Source: JBKEAJ01 sp047975005 (GTDB lineage: Bacteria > Bacteroidota > Bacteroidia > Bacteroidales > Prolixibacteraceae). From it: a DNA stretch of 64,000 nucleotides. The translations under genes and the position numbers were made by a program. A model generated the notes under the pieces. It worked only from the letters and a program-made list of their open reading frames with translations. It was not told where the DNA came from and did no database searches. The DNA lies in assembly GCA_047975005.1 (NCBI GenBank), contig JBKECW010000103.1:9302-73301 (forward strand). Reading direction: 5' to 3'. Positions 1 to 9,181 of this stretch are shown piece after piece. How positions within the stretch are numbered: position 1 is the first letter of the stretch; each line of letters starts with the position of its first letter.

Positions 1-1
1 G

Positions 2-151
2 GGAAGAAATGTTGACGACACGCTGCGAGTGATTGACGCATTGCAACATGTTGAAGCTCATGGTGAGGTTTGTCCTGCCGGCTGGAACAAAGGCGATGAT
101 GCCATGACACCGACAGCTGATGGAGTGGCAAGTTACCTGTCTAAGCACTAA
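2..151 (+). CDS. ahpC: Alkyl hydroperoxide reductase subunit C (AhpC), C-terminal end only
   Basis: Only the last 49 codons lie in the window; the gene runs off the left edge. The readable tail has the typical 2-Cys peroxiredoxin AhpC ending: a helix reading LRVIDALQ, then HGEVCPAGWNKGD with the resolving cysteine in the VCPAGW motif, then a short tail to TAA. In the family this cysteine forms the intersubunit disulfide that AhpF or a thioredoxin system reduces, so the enzyme detoxifies hydrogen and organic peroxides in the cytoplasm. A hairpin terminator follows directly. Family assignment is firm; nothing can be said about its promoter. Confidence 0.9.
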   Translation, partial: GRNVDDTLRVIDALQHVEAHGEVCPAGWNKGDDAMTPTADGVASYLSKH

Positions 152-175
152 GATAATAAAACAGGATAGGATTGA

Positions 176-206
176 GCGCCTCCTCTTAAAAGAGGGGCGC
201 TTTTTT
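176..206 (+). terminator. Rho-independent terminator after ahpC
   Basis: A GC-rich hairpin pairs gcgcctcctct with agaggggcgc around a short A-rich loop (one bulged T) and is followed directly by a run of six T. It sits 25 bp after the ahpC stop codon and separates ahpC from the ppk1 fusion gene. Confidence 0.85.
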
Positions 207-361
207 ATTTTGCTATGCTGGGCTATAGATATTTTTTATTATGTTTGTGAATTGTCATAAATATTTGAAGCTTGTTATGTAGTGTCGACAAATATTTATT
301 AAAGAAAGAGGTCATTGTTAGCATATTTGGGTAATGGTTCTAATACCTACAAAATAAGAAT

Positions 362-2785
362 ATGAGCAAGTATTTAAATAGAGAAATCTCCTGGTTATCA
401 TTTAATAACAGGGTACTGCAAGAGGCAGAAGATACGAGTGTCCCATTGCTTGAGAGACTCCGTTTTTTGGGAATATTTTCCAATAATTTAGATGAGTTTT
501 TTCGAGTTCGTATTGCCTCGGCATATAGAGAAATGCATGAAGCAGAGCGAGATGCAGAAGAAGAAGGAAATGCAAAAGAAGTCGGTCAGGTGGAGAAGGT
601 GTTAGGTCTTCTTGAACAAATAAATGATATTGTATTTGAACAGCAGCAGCGTATCTCGTCGTGTCTTGTGGCAATTCAGAAAGAGCTAGAACACGAAAAT
701 ATTTATATTATAGACGAGAATGACATTAACCGCGAACAAGCCCTGTTTATCCGAGATTTCTTTCAAAATAGGATACGCCAGAACCTAATTCCGGTGATGT
801 TGGGCAAGCAAAAGAAATTCCCACCTATAATGGACAGTGAAATTTATTTGGCGGTGTTGCTCACAGGAGATGATGACACTGAAAGCTACGCCATTCTTAA
901 AATTCCGACTAAGGAAGTGGGGCGTTTCATAACTATTCCTCAAAACGACAACAATAAGTATGTTATGTGGATAGATGATGTAATCAGGTATTGTCTACAT
1001 GATATATTTGCTCTCTTTTACTACAAAAAAATTGAGGCTTATACTTTTAAGGTTACAAGGGATGCAGAGATGGAGCTTGATGATGATATCTCCAAAAGCC
1101 TTATGGAAAAGATAAACATCGGTCTGAAACTGCGGAAACGAGGATTGCCGGTGAGATTTGTTTATGACAAGGATATGCCCGAATCATTGCTAAAAATCAT
1201 TGCTAAGGGCATAAAAATTTCTAAGACCGGGAATATGATTTCTGGGGCAAGATACCACAATCTGCGATCACTTATGGATTTTCCCGGCGTTGGGAAGCCC
1301 GAACATTATTACGAAAAGATAAAGCCAATACCACATTCAGACATAAACATACACGAAAGCATTATAAAAAAGATAAAGGAGAAAGATATAATGCTTCATT
1401 ATCCATATCAAGACTTTGGAACTTTCATAAACTTCCTTAGCGAGGCAGCGATAGACCCCGATGTCGAAGAGGTTTGTATCACTATATATAGAGTTGCCAA
1501 AGAGTCGAAGGTCGTTAATGCTCTGCGGAGTGCTGTTAGCAATGGAAAAAAGGTTATAGTCTTGCTTGAGTTGCAAGCTCGCTTTGACGAGGAAGCAAAT
1601 ATTCACTGGTCGAAAGTTTTGCAAGAATCAGGAGCCATCGTTATAAATGGTATTTCGGGACTTAAGGTGCATTCTAAGCTCGCTTTAGTTAAACGACGAG
1701 AAGGGAAGAAACTTGTAAACTATGCATATGTTGGGACAGGCAACTTTCATGAGGGCACAGCTCGAGTTTATGCCGATGATGGTCTGTTTACCTGCAACCC
1801 GCTGATAAGCGACGACGTTGCTGATGCATTTGAATTCTTTAAACATAATTACCGACATGTTGATTATAAGAGTCTTATTGTTAGTCCGTTCAAGTTGCGA
1901 AAAGCTCTTTCAAAGAAAATAAAAAGAGAGATTTCTATTGCCAAAGAAGGAGGGAATGCGTATTGTGTTTTCAAGATGAACAGCCTTATCGACCAAGAGA
2001 TGATGGACAAGCTGATAGAAGCTGCAGAAGCAGGTGTGAAAATAGACCTGATAATAAGAGGAATTTGTGGTGTTTATCCATCAATTAGCAAAAAGGCTGA
2101 AAAGAATATAAATATAATAAGTATTGTAGATAAGTTTTTGGAGCATTCTCGAATCTTTATCTTTGGTAACAGGGGAGCAGAAGATATGTTTATTTCATCT
2201 GCCGACTGGATGCCACGAAACCTGGATAGGCGCATAGAGGTTGTTTGTCCAATTCTAGATTCTTCCATCAAAAAAGAATTACGAACTATGATTGACATCC
2301 AACTTCGAGATAATACTAAAGCTAGAGTTATTGATAAAACAATGAGCAATAGCTACCAAACGGCTACTAATGAAATAGAAGTCCGTGCCCAGAATGATTT
2401 TTACTCGTATTTGAAAGAAAAACACAACAAAACCATGAAAATATATCACAACAACAAATGCTCGAAGAGTAGAGAGTGCCTGCTTGCGCTGGAGAAAGAA
2501 TATAACGATGTTGAGATTGTCGATTACTTAAACACCACAACCAAAGATAGTCTTAAATCTCTGATTAAGAGTTTAGGCATTGCTCCAATAGAATTGGTGC
2601 GCACAACAGAAGCTATATACAAAGAGAAGTATAAAGACAACATTGATAATATGAGCGACAAGGATTGGATTAATGCAATGGTAGAAAATCCTAAATTGAT
2701 TCAACGTCCCATTGTCGAACTTAACGGCAAGGCAGTAATAGCCCGCCCACTAGAGGAATTGCTAAAGCTGGGAATAAAGGTATAG
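362..2785 (+). CDS. ppk1: Polyphosphate kinase 1 fused to an ArsC/Spx-like thioredoxin-fold domain
   Basis: Residues 1-691 form a complete Ppk1, the enzyme that reversibly polymerises the ATP gamma-phosphate into polyphosphate. It starts with the expected MSKYLNREISWLSFN helical N-domain. The two catalytic-domain histidines are visible: His437 in KVHSKLALV (equivalent to the autophosphorylated histidine) and His595 in EHSRIFIFGNRG. Residues 692-807 are a full-length ArsC-family domain (PF03960 type). It begins MKIYHNNKCSKSR with Cys700 in the catalytic CSKSR position and keeps arginines in LVR, QRPIV and IARP where arsenate reductases use them. There is no stop between the parts; an in-frame ATG at 2435 marks the junction. 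Stand-alone Ppk1 is about 690 aa and ArsC about 115 aa, so both halves look whole. The role of the second half (arsenate reduction, redox sensing or a structural addition) cannot be told from sequence. Confidence 0.92.
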   Translation: MSKYLNREISWLSFNNRVLQEAEDTSVPLLERLRFLGIFSNNLDEFFRVRIASAYREMHEAERDAEEEGNAKEVGQVEKVLGLLEQINDIVFEQQQRISSCLVAIQKELEHENIYIIDENDINREQALFIRDFFQNRIRQNLIPVMLGKQKKFPPIMDSEIYLAVLLTGDDDTESYAILKIPTKEVGRFITIPQNDNNKYVMWIDDVIRYCLHDIFALFYYKKIEAYTFKVTRDAEMELDDDISKSLMEKINIGLKLRKRGLPVRFVYDKDMPESLLKIIAKGIKISKTGNMISGARYHNLRSLMDFPGVGKPEHYYEKIKPIPHSDINIHESIIKKIKEKDIMLHYPYQDFGTFINFLSEAAIDPDVEEVCITIYRVAKESKVVNALRSAVSNGKKVIVLLELQARFDEEANIHWSKVLQESGAIVINGISGLKVHSKLALVKRREGKKLVNYAYVGTGNFHEGTARVYADDGLFTCNPLISDDVADAFEFFKHNYRHVDYKSLIVSPFKLRKALSKKIKREISIAKEGGNAYCVFKMNSLIDQEMMDKLIEAAEAGVKIDLIIRGICGVYPSISKKAEKNINIISIVDKFLEHSRIFIFGNRGAEDMFISSADWMPRNLDRRIEVVCPILDSSIKKELRTMIDIQLRDNTKARVIDKTMSNSYQTATNEIEVRAQNDFYSYLKEKHNKTMKIYHNNKCSKSRECLLALEKEYNDVEIVDYLNTTTKDSLKSLIKSLGIAPIELVRTTEAIYKEKYKDNIDNMSDKDWINAMVENPKLIQRPIVELNGKAVIARPLEELLKLGIKV

Positions 2786-2862
2786 CAAACACAGCTAAAA
2801 ACGTTTAGGCGAATGGCAAGGTTGTTGTGAATTTTAAAATGGTAACTGAACAAAGATGAATT

Positions 2863-3633
2863 ATGAAAAAAGCATTACTCGGATTATTGCTTGCTGTGAT
2901 TGCTTTGTCCGTATACGGACAGTATGAGGAACAAGAAGTTGACAAGTCTGACCCTTACTACTTAATGAGTAGCTATTATGAGACTGATTTTCATCCATTC
3001 AAAAAAGGAAATTTCTACACAGGTTTTGCTTTTTCGTTGACCACTGGAGAGTTGGAAAATACTAATCGGCTTCTTTATGAGGTGAGCGAAGGAGAAGAGA
3101 ATCAATACAATTTAATCTTTAAAGGAGGATATTTTATTGGCGACTACAATATGATTGGTGTTGATGTGGTTTATGGAAGGTCTCGTTTTGAGGGCGATAT
3201 CCTGCAAAACAGTGAGTCTTTGTTGAGGCAGCGAATTAGTAGTTCGGGGACTTTCCGTCCTGTTTTAGTTACGTATTTTCCATTGACCAAAAATAAACGT
3301 TTGAGTTTTTATAACAAGATTGGAGTTGGCTTGAGTTGGGGCAATACTTTGGAGCGCAATACTGGCTCGCAGGGAGATATTACAAAAAAGTACGATGATA
3401 ATTTTGGTCTCTCGGTGGGTATCAGCCCCGGGATAACTTTTTTTGTAATTCAAAACTTTGCCTTTGAGGTGGAGTTGCAGAATATGTTGGGCTACCAACA
3501 TGAATCTGTGAAAAGTACTAGTAATGACGATGTTGTTTCCCGAAGGAGTACAAATCAAGTGAGTTTTGATATTGATTTATTATCGCTGAAACTAGGTTTG
3601 GCATATTATTTTAATCGTCCTAAAAAGCATTGA
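2863..3633 (+). CDS. Outer-membrane beta-barrel protein of unknown function
   Basis: 256 aa with a clear signal peptide (MKKALLGLLLAVIALSVYG, then Q). The mature part is rich in alternating aromatic/hydrophobic strands (FYTGFAFSL, NLIFKGGYFIG, RLSFYNKIGVGLSWG, FAFEVELQNMLGY) and ends with LSLKLGLAYYF, as in small outer-membrane barrels of the OmpW/PorT-like type in Bacteroidota. I do not recognise a specific family. It starts 77 bp after the ppk1 fusion gene and its stop lies 2 bp before the start of the PCMD lipoprotein, so the two downstream genes are almost certainly co-transcribed. A surface role together with that lipoprotein is inference. Confidence 0.75.
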   Translation: MKKALLGLLLAVIALSVYGQYEEQEVDKSDPYYLMSSYYETDFHPFKKGNFYTGFAFSLTTGELENTNRLLYEVSEGEENQYNLIFKGGYFIGDYNMIGVDVVYGRSRFEGDILQNSESLLRQRISSSGTFRPVLVTYFPLTKNKRLSFYNKIGVGLSWGNTLERNTGSQGDITKKYDDNFGLSVGISPGITFFVIQNFAFEVELQNMLGYQHESVKSTSNDDVVSRRSTNQVSFDIDLLSLKLGLAYYFNRPKKH

Positions 3634-3635
3634 TT

Positions 3636-4706
3636 ATGAGGAGTTTATTAGTGGCTGTAGCCGTATCGATGCTGTTGGCATCTTGTGTAAAGGAAGATTA
3701 CTTTGGGCTGTCAGACCATGCCGATATCCGCAGTATGCAGGTCTCAAATCAGGCAGATATTGCCATTATTGACAATGATAAGCAAGAGGTGGTATTACAG
3801 ATGCCTCCCGGAGTTGACATTTCTAGCATCGAAATTCATTCGTTGGAGCTGAGCTCTTTTGCCACCGCCGACAAGCAGGTTGGCGACTTTCTGAACCTCA
3901 ACGATACGACATTGATGAGCCTTACTTCTGAAAGTGGCAAGATTAAGACCTGGAAAGTGCTTGCCAAAATTGCATCGGCAGAGCCTCAGTTGAGCAATTC
4001 CGATTTTAATAGTTGGTACAAGGCTCAAGGCGGCTATTATGAGCCGGGTGCTGATGCAGAGAATACTATATGGTGTACCGGAAATGCAGGCACCAAATTA
4101 TTGGGGATATACCCCACGACACCTTTGGAATATGAATCGCAAAACTATGTTGCTCACATGGAAACTTTAGACAACGGACGTTTGTCGGCAGTCTTTGGAG
4201 CTCCCATATCTGCGGGTTCTATAATAACGGGTGTGTTCAACAGCGACAAGCTCGACCCATCTAATTCAGAAGCAGCAATAGAATTTGGCACTTTCTTTAG
4301 TGGTCGTCCTAAGTCTTTTGTCGTAAAGTATAGCTACGAACCCGGAGCAAAAAACAAAGACAAAAACGGAAATATTCTTGATTATGGCGATCAATGCGAC
4401 ATATATGCCTATTTGGAGTTGCGAGAGGGAGAGACGGTAAAACGCCTTGCAACAGCATGGTTCCGGAGTGGCGAAACACAAAGCGAACTCACTGAAATAG
4501 AGATAGAATTTACCTACGGAGAGCTTGACAACAGTGTCCCCGACTATATGAAACCTAGCAACGGCATGTATGTAGCAGGCGACTCTGTGAGCTATATCTT
4601 ACCCACACATATTGTTTTTGTCGGCTCAGCGAGTTTCGACGGGGCAAATTTTGCAGGAGCAGTGGGCAGCACCTTGTTGTTGGATGATTTGGAGATGAAG
4701 TATTGA
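3636..4706 (+). CDS. PCMD-domain outer-membrane lipoprotein
   Basis: 356 aa. The signal sequence ends in a lipobox (LLASC), so the mature protein is lipid-anchored. The N-terminal third is a beta-rich Ig-like region (to about residue 115) and the rest, from FNSWYKAQGGYYEPG to the C-terminal LLLDDLEMKY, matches the 'putative carbohydrate metabolism domain' PCMD (PF13201) common in Bacteroidota surface lipoproteins. A TTG at 3630 would extend the frame by two codons, but the ATG at 3636 is preferred. It follows the barrel gene with 2 bp spacing and precedes the GH31 gene by 136 bp. The PCMD name is historical; substrate binding or a structural surface role is possible and unproven. Confidence 0.78.
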   Translation: MRSLLVAVAVSMLLASCVKEDYFGLSDHADIRSMQVSNQADIAIIDNDKQEVVLQMPPGVDISSIEIHSLELSSFATADKQVGDFLNLNDTTLMSLTSESGKIKTWKVLAKIASAEPQLSNSDFNSWYKAQGGYYEPGADAENTIWCTGNAGTKLLGIYPTTPLEYESQNYVAHMETLDNGRLSAVFGAPISAGSIITGVFNSDKLDPSNSEAAIEFGTFFSGRPKSFVVKYSYEPGAKNKDKNGNILDYGDQCDIYAYLELREGETVKRLATAWFRSGETQSELTEIEIEFTYGELDNSVPDYMKPSNGMYVAGDSVSYILPTHIVFVGSASFDGANFAGAVGSTLLLDDLEMKY

Positions 4707-4728
4707 AGGAGTTCTCAATATTTTTAGC

Positions 4729-4736
4729 TAACTTTG
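4729..4736 (+). promoter_or_regulatory. Candidate Bacteroidota -7 element upstream of the GH31 gene
   Basis: TAACTTTG matches the TAnnTTTG -7 consensus of the Bacteroidota primary sigma factor. The nearest TTG upstream (4703-4705) leaves a 23 bp spacer, slightly longer than the usual 19-21 bp. The predicted leader to the ATG at 4843 is about 100 nt. Confidence 0.45.
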
Positions 4737-4842
4737 TCTTCGAGCCGTGCGGTGATTGCTAGTGGCCTGTGTTGCAGGGTGTTGGTGTTGCAGAGTTTAA
4801 GAAGTGTCTGACAAATCTGAATGTTATCTAAAAACATAAGTA

Positions 4843-7800
4843 ATGAAACGTATATTTGCATTATTCCTAGTATCTCTGTGTTTAGTTTCAAATGCAAGAT
4901 CCCAAACAATCGAAAACGTAAAGAAACTTAATTCTACTGATGTTGAACTTTCTTTGTCGAGTGGGCAGACTATGATTTTCTCGTTCTATGGCGACAATAT
5001 TTTCCGTATTTTTCAGGATAATTCAGGTGGAGTGATGAGAGAGCCCGAGGCTGAGCCTGCGGCTCAGATACTTGTTGATAACCCTAAGAAAGCAGTGTCG
5101 GATATTTCTGTAAGCGATGTTGGAGGCACTGTTGTTATTGCGACGAGCAAAATAAAGCTGACATTAGACAAGGCAACAAGTCTATTCAAAGTTGTAAATC
5201 TACAAACAAATAAGGTAGTTGTCGAGGAGCTTGCGCCGATACTTTTTGAGAAAAATAAGGTCATTCTAAGACTCAGAGAGAGTGCAGATGAGTATTTTTA
5301 CGGTGGAGGAGTGCAGAACGGGCGTTTTTCGCACAAGGGGAAAGCTATCGCCATCGAAAATCAGAATAGCTGGACTGACGGCGGTGTGGCTTCGCCTGCT
5401 CCTTTTTATTGGTCGACAGGAGGTTACGGCTTCATGTATTATACCTTCAAAAAAGGAAAATATGATTTTGGCAGTGCCGAAAAAGGACATGTAAGCCTGT
5501 CGCACGAGACTGATTATCTTGATGTTTTCTTTATGATAAACGATGGAGCTGTTGCCTTGTTGAATGATTACTATCAGCTTACGGGGCATCCGATTTTACT
5601 GCCGAAGTTCGGGTTTTATGAGGGACACTTAAATGCTTATAATAGAGATTATTGGAAAGAGGACGAAAAAGGAATTTTGTTTGAGGACGGCAAACGTTAT
5701 AAGGAAAGTCAGAAGGACGACAGCGGCATAAAGGAGTCCTTGAATGGCGAGAAGGACAATTATCAGTTTTCTGCTCGGGCAGTGATAGACAGATATAAGG
5801 CACATGATATGCCGCTTGGCTGGCTCTTGCCAAACGATGGCTACGGAGCGGGTTATGGACAGACTGGCACGCTCGATGGGAATATTGCAAATCTGAAAAG
5901 CCTTGCCGATTATGCTCACGAGAATGGAGTAGAGATAGGGCTGTGGACGCAGTCGGACTTGCACCCCAAGGAGGGCGTTGAGGCATTGTTGCAGCGTGAT
6001 ATTGTGAAGGAAGTAAGGGATGCTGGCGTACGAGTTCTGAAAACCGATGTTGCATGGGTTGGAGCAGGCTATTCCTTTGGTTTAAATGGTGTTGCCGACG
6101 TTGCGCATATTATGCCTCAGTACGGAGATAATGCACGTCCTTTCATCATATCACTCGATGGTTGGGCAGGCACACAGCGTTATGCAGGGATATGGTCGGG
6201 CGACCAAACCGGTGGTACGTGGGAGTACATCCGGTTTCACATTCCTACTTATATAGGTTCGGGTTTGTCTGGCGTACCGAGTATATGCTCCGATATGGAC
6301 GGTATATTTGGTGGCAAGAAACCAATTATAAACACCCGTGATTTTCAGTGGAAGACTTTTACGCCAATGCAGTTGAACATGGACGGTTGGGGAGCTAACG
6401 AGAAATACCCCCATGCTTTGGGCGAGCCTGCAACATCAATAAATCGCATGTATCTGAAAATGAAGTCGGAGCTGATGCCTTACACTTACAGCGCGGCAGA
6501 GGAAGCTGTTGATGGTCTGCCCATTATGAGGGCAATGTTTTTGGATTATCCCAATGCTTACACCTATGGTAAGGCAACGCAGTATCAGTATATGTATGGT
6601 GATTATTTCTTGGTAGCCCCGATATATCAAGACACTAGAGCCGACGAGCAAGGCAATGATGTTCGTAATGGCATTTATCTGCCTGAGGGTGTGTGGATTG
6701 ACTATCTGACAGGAGATAAGTATGAGGGTAATCGTATTTTGAACGATTTTGACGCACCTTTGTGGAAACTGCCTGTGTTTGTCAAAAGTGGAGCAATTAT
6801 CCCGATGACCAAAGCAAATAACAATGTAAGTGAGATAGACAACGGGCTTCGTATGTACGAGCTGTATCCTGCCGGACAGTCTTCATTCACCGAGTACGAC
6901 GACGACGGCATGACTGAGGAATATCGTAAGGGCAGGGGAGTAAGGACGCTGATAGAGTCTAAACTCATTGCCGATAAGTTGGAGCTTACTGTCCATCAGG
7001 CACAAGGAAATTTTTCGGGTTTTGTGAAGGATAAGGCAACGGAGTTTAAAGTCAATGTAACGGCAAAGCCTGATAATATCTCGGCTATTGTCGGCTCTAA
7101 AACAATCAAATTAACAGAGGCAAAGTCGCTAGCAGACTTCAATAAAAAAGATAATGTGTATTTTTACGATGCAGCACCAAATCTCAATAGATTTGCCACC
7201 AAAGGCAGTGAATTTGAGCGAGTTGAGATAAGAAAAAATCCACACTTGCTTGTTAAGTTGGCATCCACTGACATCACTGCCAACAAGACGGTGCTTACCC
7301 TTGAAGGCTTTGAGTATAGTCCTGCCGACAAATATCTTGCAAATACTGGAGCATTGAGAGCTCCTGCAAATGCACTTGTATCGGAAGACAACACAGAGGC
7401 ATACACTCTAAAGCCGACATGGGACGAGCTTGCTAATGCCGATTATTACGAAATAGAACTGAACGGCATGCTCTACTCTACAATCAAGAGTAGGGAGTTG
7501 CTCTTTGAGGGACTGGATGCCGAGACTAAATATGCCTTCAAAATACGTTCGGTCAATAAAGACGGACATTCCGACTGGTTTGCATTTGATGCTGAAACTA
7601 AGTCAAATCCTTTGGAGTTTGCAATAAAGGGGATTGCTGCCGAGACAACTGTGCCAAATCAGGGTGGTTCAGGTGTTGACAAGCTCTTTGACTTTGACGA
7701 GGGCAATACGTGGCACACCAAATGGGGGCAAAAAGCCGTTCCCTTTGATGTGTTGATAGACCTGAAAACTATCAACAGCTTGGAGAAATTCTGCTACTTG

Positions 7801-8634
7801 CCACGCAGTGGAGGGAAAAACGGTATTTTGCTGAAAGGGCAGGTTTATTATAGCAACGACAAGCAAAACTGGACAGACGCAGGAGCCTTTGAGTGGGCTA
7901 ACGACTATGAGACTAAGATATTTACATTCGATGGCACGCCCTCTGCTCGCTATTTGAAGTTGTCGGTAGATAGTGGTTCGGGCGACTACGGTTCAGGTCG
8001 TGAGATGTATGTATTTAAAGTTCCCGGTACTCCGAGCTACATTCCCGGCGACATCAACAACGACGGTAAGGTAGACGCTAACGACCTTACTTCATATACC
8101 AACTATACAGGACTTCGCAGAGGTGATGCTGATTTTGAGGGATATATCAGCAATGGCGACATCAATAAAAACGGACTGATAGATGCCTATGATATTTCCA
8201 ACGTTGCCACTCAGCTGGACGGTGGAGTTGAATCCTACGACACGCTTGAGCTTGCCGGAGGCATTGAGCTGAGCAGTTCTAAGAAATCGTACAACAAAGG
8301 CGAGATTATTGAGCTTGCTGTGAAAGGTATTGATTTGCAGTCTGTTAATGCCTTGAGCTTTGCTTTGCCTTACAATCCTCAGGACTATGAGTTCGTGGGT
8401 GTGCAGGAGCTGGGCGTGGCAGGAATGGACAATCTTAGCAACGACAGGCTTCACACTAATGGCGAAAAAGCCTTATATCCAACCTTTGTTAGTATTGGCG
8501 ACAGAGCATCTTTGAATGGCACTCAGGATTTATTTGTCATCAAGTTTAAAGCAAAACGCAAGCTAGACTTCAGTCTGAAACTTATTGACGGTATTTTGGT
8601 CGATAAAGGTTTGAACAGTCATAAGTTCAGATAG
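4843..8634 (+). CDS. Secreted multimodular GH31 glycosidase with FN3, F5/8C, dockerin and cohesin-like domains
   Basis: 1263 aa with a signal peptide (MKRIFALFLVSLCLVSNARS). Residues about 25-720 are a complete GH31 enzyme: N-terminal beta-sandwich, TIM barrel and C-terminal beta domains. The probable nucleophile is Asp402 in VLKTDVAW and the acid/base is Asp454 in WSGDQTGGTW. Then follow an FN3 domain (about 839-922), an F5/8 type C/CBM32-like sugar-binding domain (about 927-1064), a dockerin-type pair of calcium loops (about 1066-1128, GDINNDGKVDANDL and GDINKNGLIDAYD) and a cohesin-like beta domain (about 1133-1263). GH31 enzymes retain configuration and mostly act on alpha-glucosides or alpha-xylosides. 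The barrel motifs together with the FN3/CBM32/dockerin tail are reminiscent of the GH31 alpha-N-acetylgalactosaminidases of gut bacteria, so a mucin O-glycan substrate is possible, but that is inference. It is secreted and not a lipoprotein. Confidence 0.88.
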   Translation: MKRIFALFLVSLCLVSNARSQTIENVKKLNSTDVELSLSSGQTMIFSFYGDNIFRIFQDNSGGVMREPEAEPAAQILVDNPKKAVSDISVSDVGGTVVIATSKIKLTLDKATSLFKVVNLQTNKVVVEELAPILFEKNKVILRLRESADEYFYGGGVQNGRFSHKGKAIAIENQNSWTDGGVASPAPFYWSTGGYGFMYYTFKKGKYDFGSAEKGHVSLSHETDYLDVFFMINDGAVALLNDYYQLTGHPILLPKFGFYEGHLNAYNRDYWKEDEKGILFEDGKRYKESQKDDSGIKESLNGEKDNYQFSARAVIDRYKAHDMPLGWLLPNDGYGAGYGQTGTLDGNIANLKSLADYAHENGVEIGLWTQSDLHPKEGVEALLQRDIVKEVRDAGVRVLKTDVAWVGAGYSFGLNGVADVAHIMPQYGDNARPFIISLDGWAGTQRYAGIWSGDQTGGTWEYIRFHIPTYIGSGLSGVPSICSDMDGIFGGKKPIINTRDFQWKTFTPMQLNMDGWGANEKYPHALGEPATSINRMYLKMKSELMPYTYSAAEEAVDGLPIMRAMFLDYPNAYTYGKATQYQYMYGDYFLVAPIYQDTRADEQGNDVRNGIYLPEGVWIDYLTGDKYEGNRILNDFDAPLWKLPVFVKSGAIIPMTKANNNVSEIDNGLRMYELYPAGQSSFTEYDDDGMTEEYRKGRGVRTLIESKLIADKLELTVHQAQGNFSGFVKDKATEFKVNVTAKPDNISAIVGSKTIKLTEAKSLADFNKKDNVYFYDAAPNLNRFATKGSEFERVEIRKNPHLLVKLASTDITANKTVLTLEGFEYSPADKYLANTGALRAPANALVSEDNTEAYTLKPTWDELANADYYEIELNGMLYSTIKSRELLFEGLDAETKYAFKIRSVNKDGHSDWFAFDAETKSNPLEFAIKGIAAETTVPNQGGSGVDKLFDFDEGNTWHTKWGQKAVPFDVLIDLKTINSLEKFCYLPRSGGKNGILLKGQVYYSNDKQNWTDAGAFEWANDYETKIFTFDGTPSARYLKLSVDSGSGDYGSGREMYVFKVPGTPSYIPGDINNDGKVDANDLTSYTNYTGLRRGDADFEGYISNGDINKNGLIDAYDISNVATQLDGGVESYDTLELAGGIELSSSKKSYNKGEIIELAVKGIDLQSVNALSFALPYNPQDYEFVGVQELGVAGMDNLSNDRLHTNGEKALYPTFVSIGDRASLNGTQDLFVIKFKAKRKLDFSLKLIDGILVDKGLNSHKFR

Positions 8635-9181
8635 GTGTAAATATGGGATAAACTCCGAAACAAGATGTTGCTGATGTTTGTACATTTAAACTCAAAGTCA
8701 GGATAAGAGGCACAAAAGTCTTCGTCTATTCTCGTCAAAGTGTTGTTTAACTCACCCGACGAATGTGCGAACTTCATCGATCCGTTAATTGCTAATACTT
8801 ATTTATCTGTTTATTATTTTGCACTAAGCTGTAAGCTATAGGCTTTATACTTTTGCTGTTTATAATCATCCTCCTGTGTGAGAACTTTTATTATGGCTCG
8901 TTTCGTGCAGCGAATGTAGTTCTTTTTTTTTGTGGCTTCATTTACAATTAATCATTAACAATTCATAATTATATTGCTTACTGCATGGAAGTTTCAACAA
9001 AAAATAAATACGAGTCAAAGTCTACAGAACTAAGGTCGTTTTAGGAGCATATGCAAATTCAGGAAAATTTTATTAGCTTTGTGTCAGTTGAAAATGACGA
9101 AAAAAATATATATCAAAAAATAAGCATATGATATAGATTTTACCTACTAATTAGATTGTAAATATTACAAAAATCAATGTT
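8635..9181 (+). other. 547 bp intergenic region between GH31 and aldA
   Basis: No open frame of useful length, tRNA or clear terminator was seen. The right part is AT-rich and carries a candidate -7 box (9074-9081) for the aldA-lut operon. No repeat or mobile-element end was recognised. Confidence 0.6.
9074..9081 (+). promoter_or_regulatory. Candidate -7 element for the aldA-lutABC operon
   Basis: TAGCTTTG fits TAnnTTTG and lies about 100 bp before the aldA ATG. No good TTTG -33 element is seen 19-21 bp upstream, so the assignment is tentative and an activator may be needed. Confidence 0.4.

Noticed and set aside
5282..8454. Several open frames on both strands inside the GH31 gene
   Set aside because: They are shadows of a long, well-conserved gene, without start signals or families.
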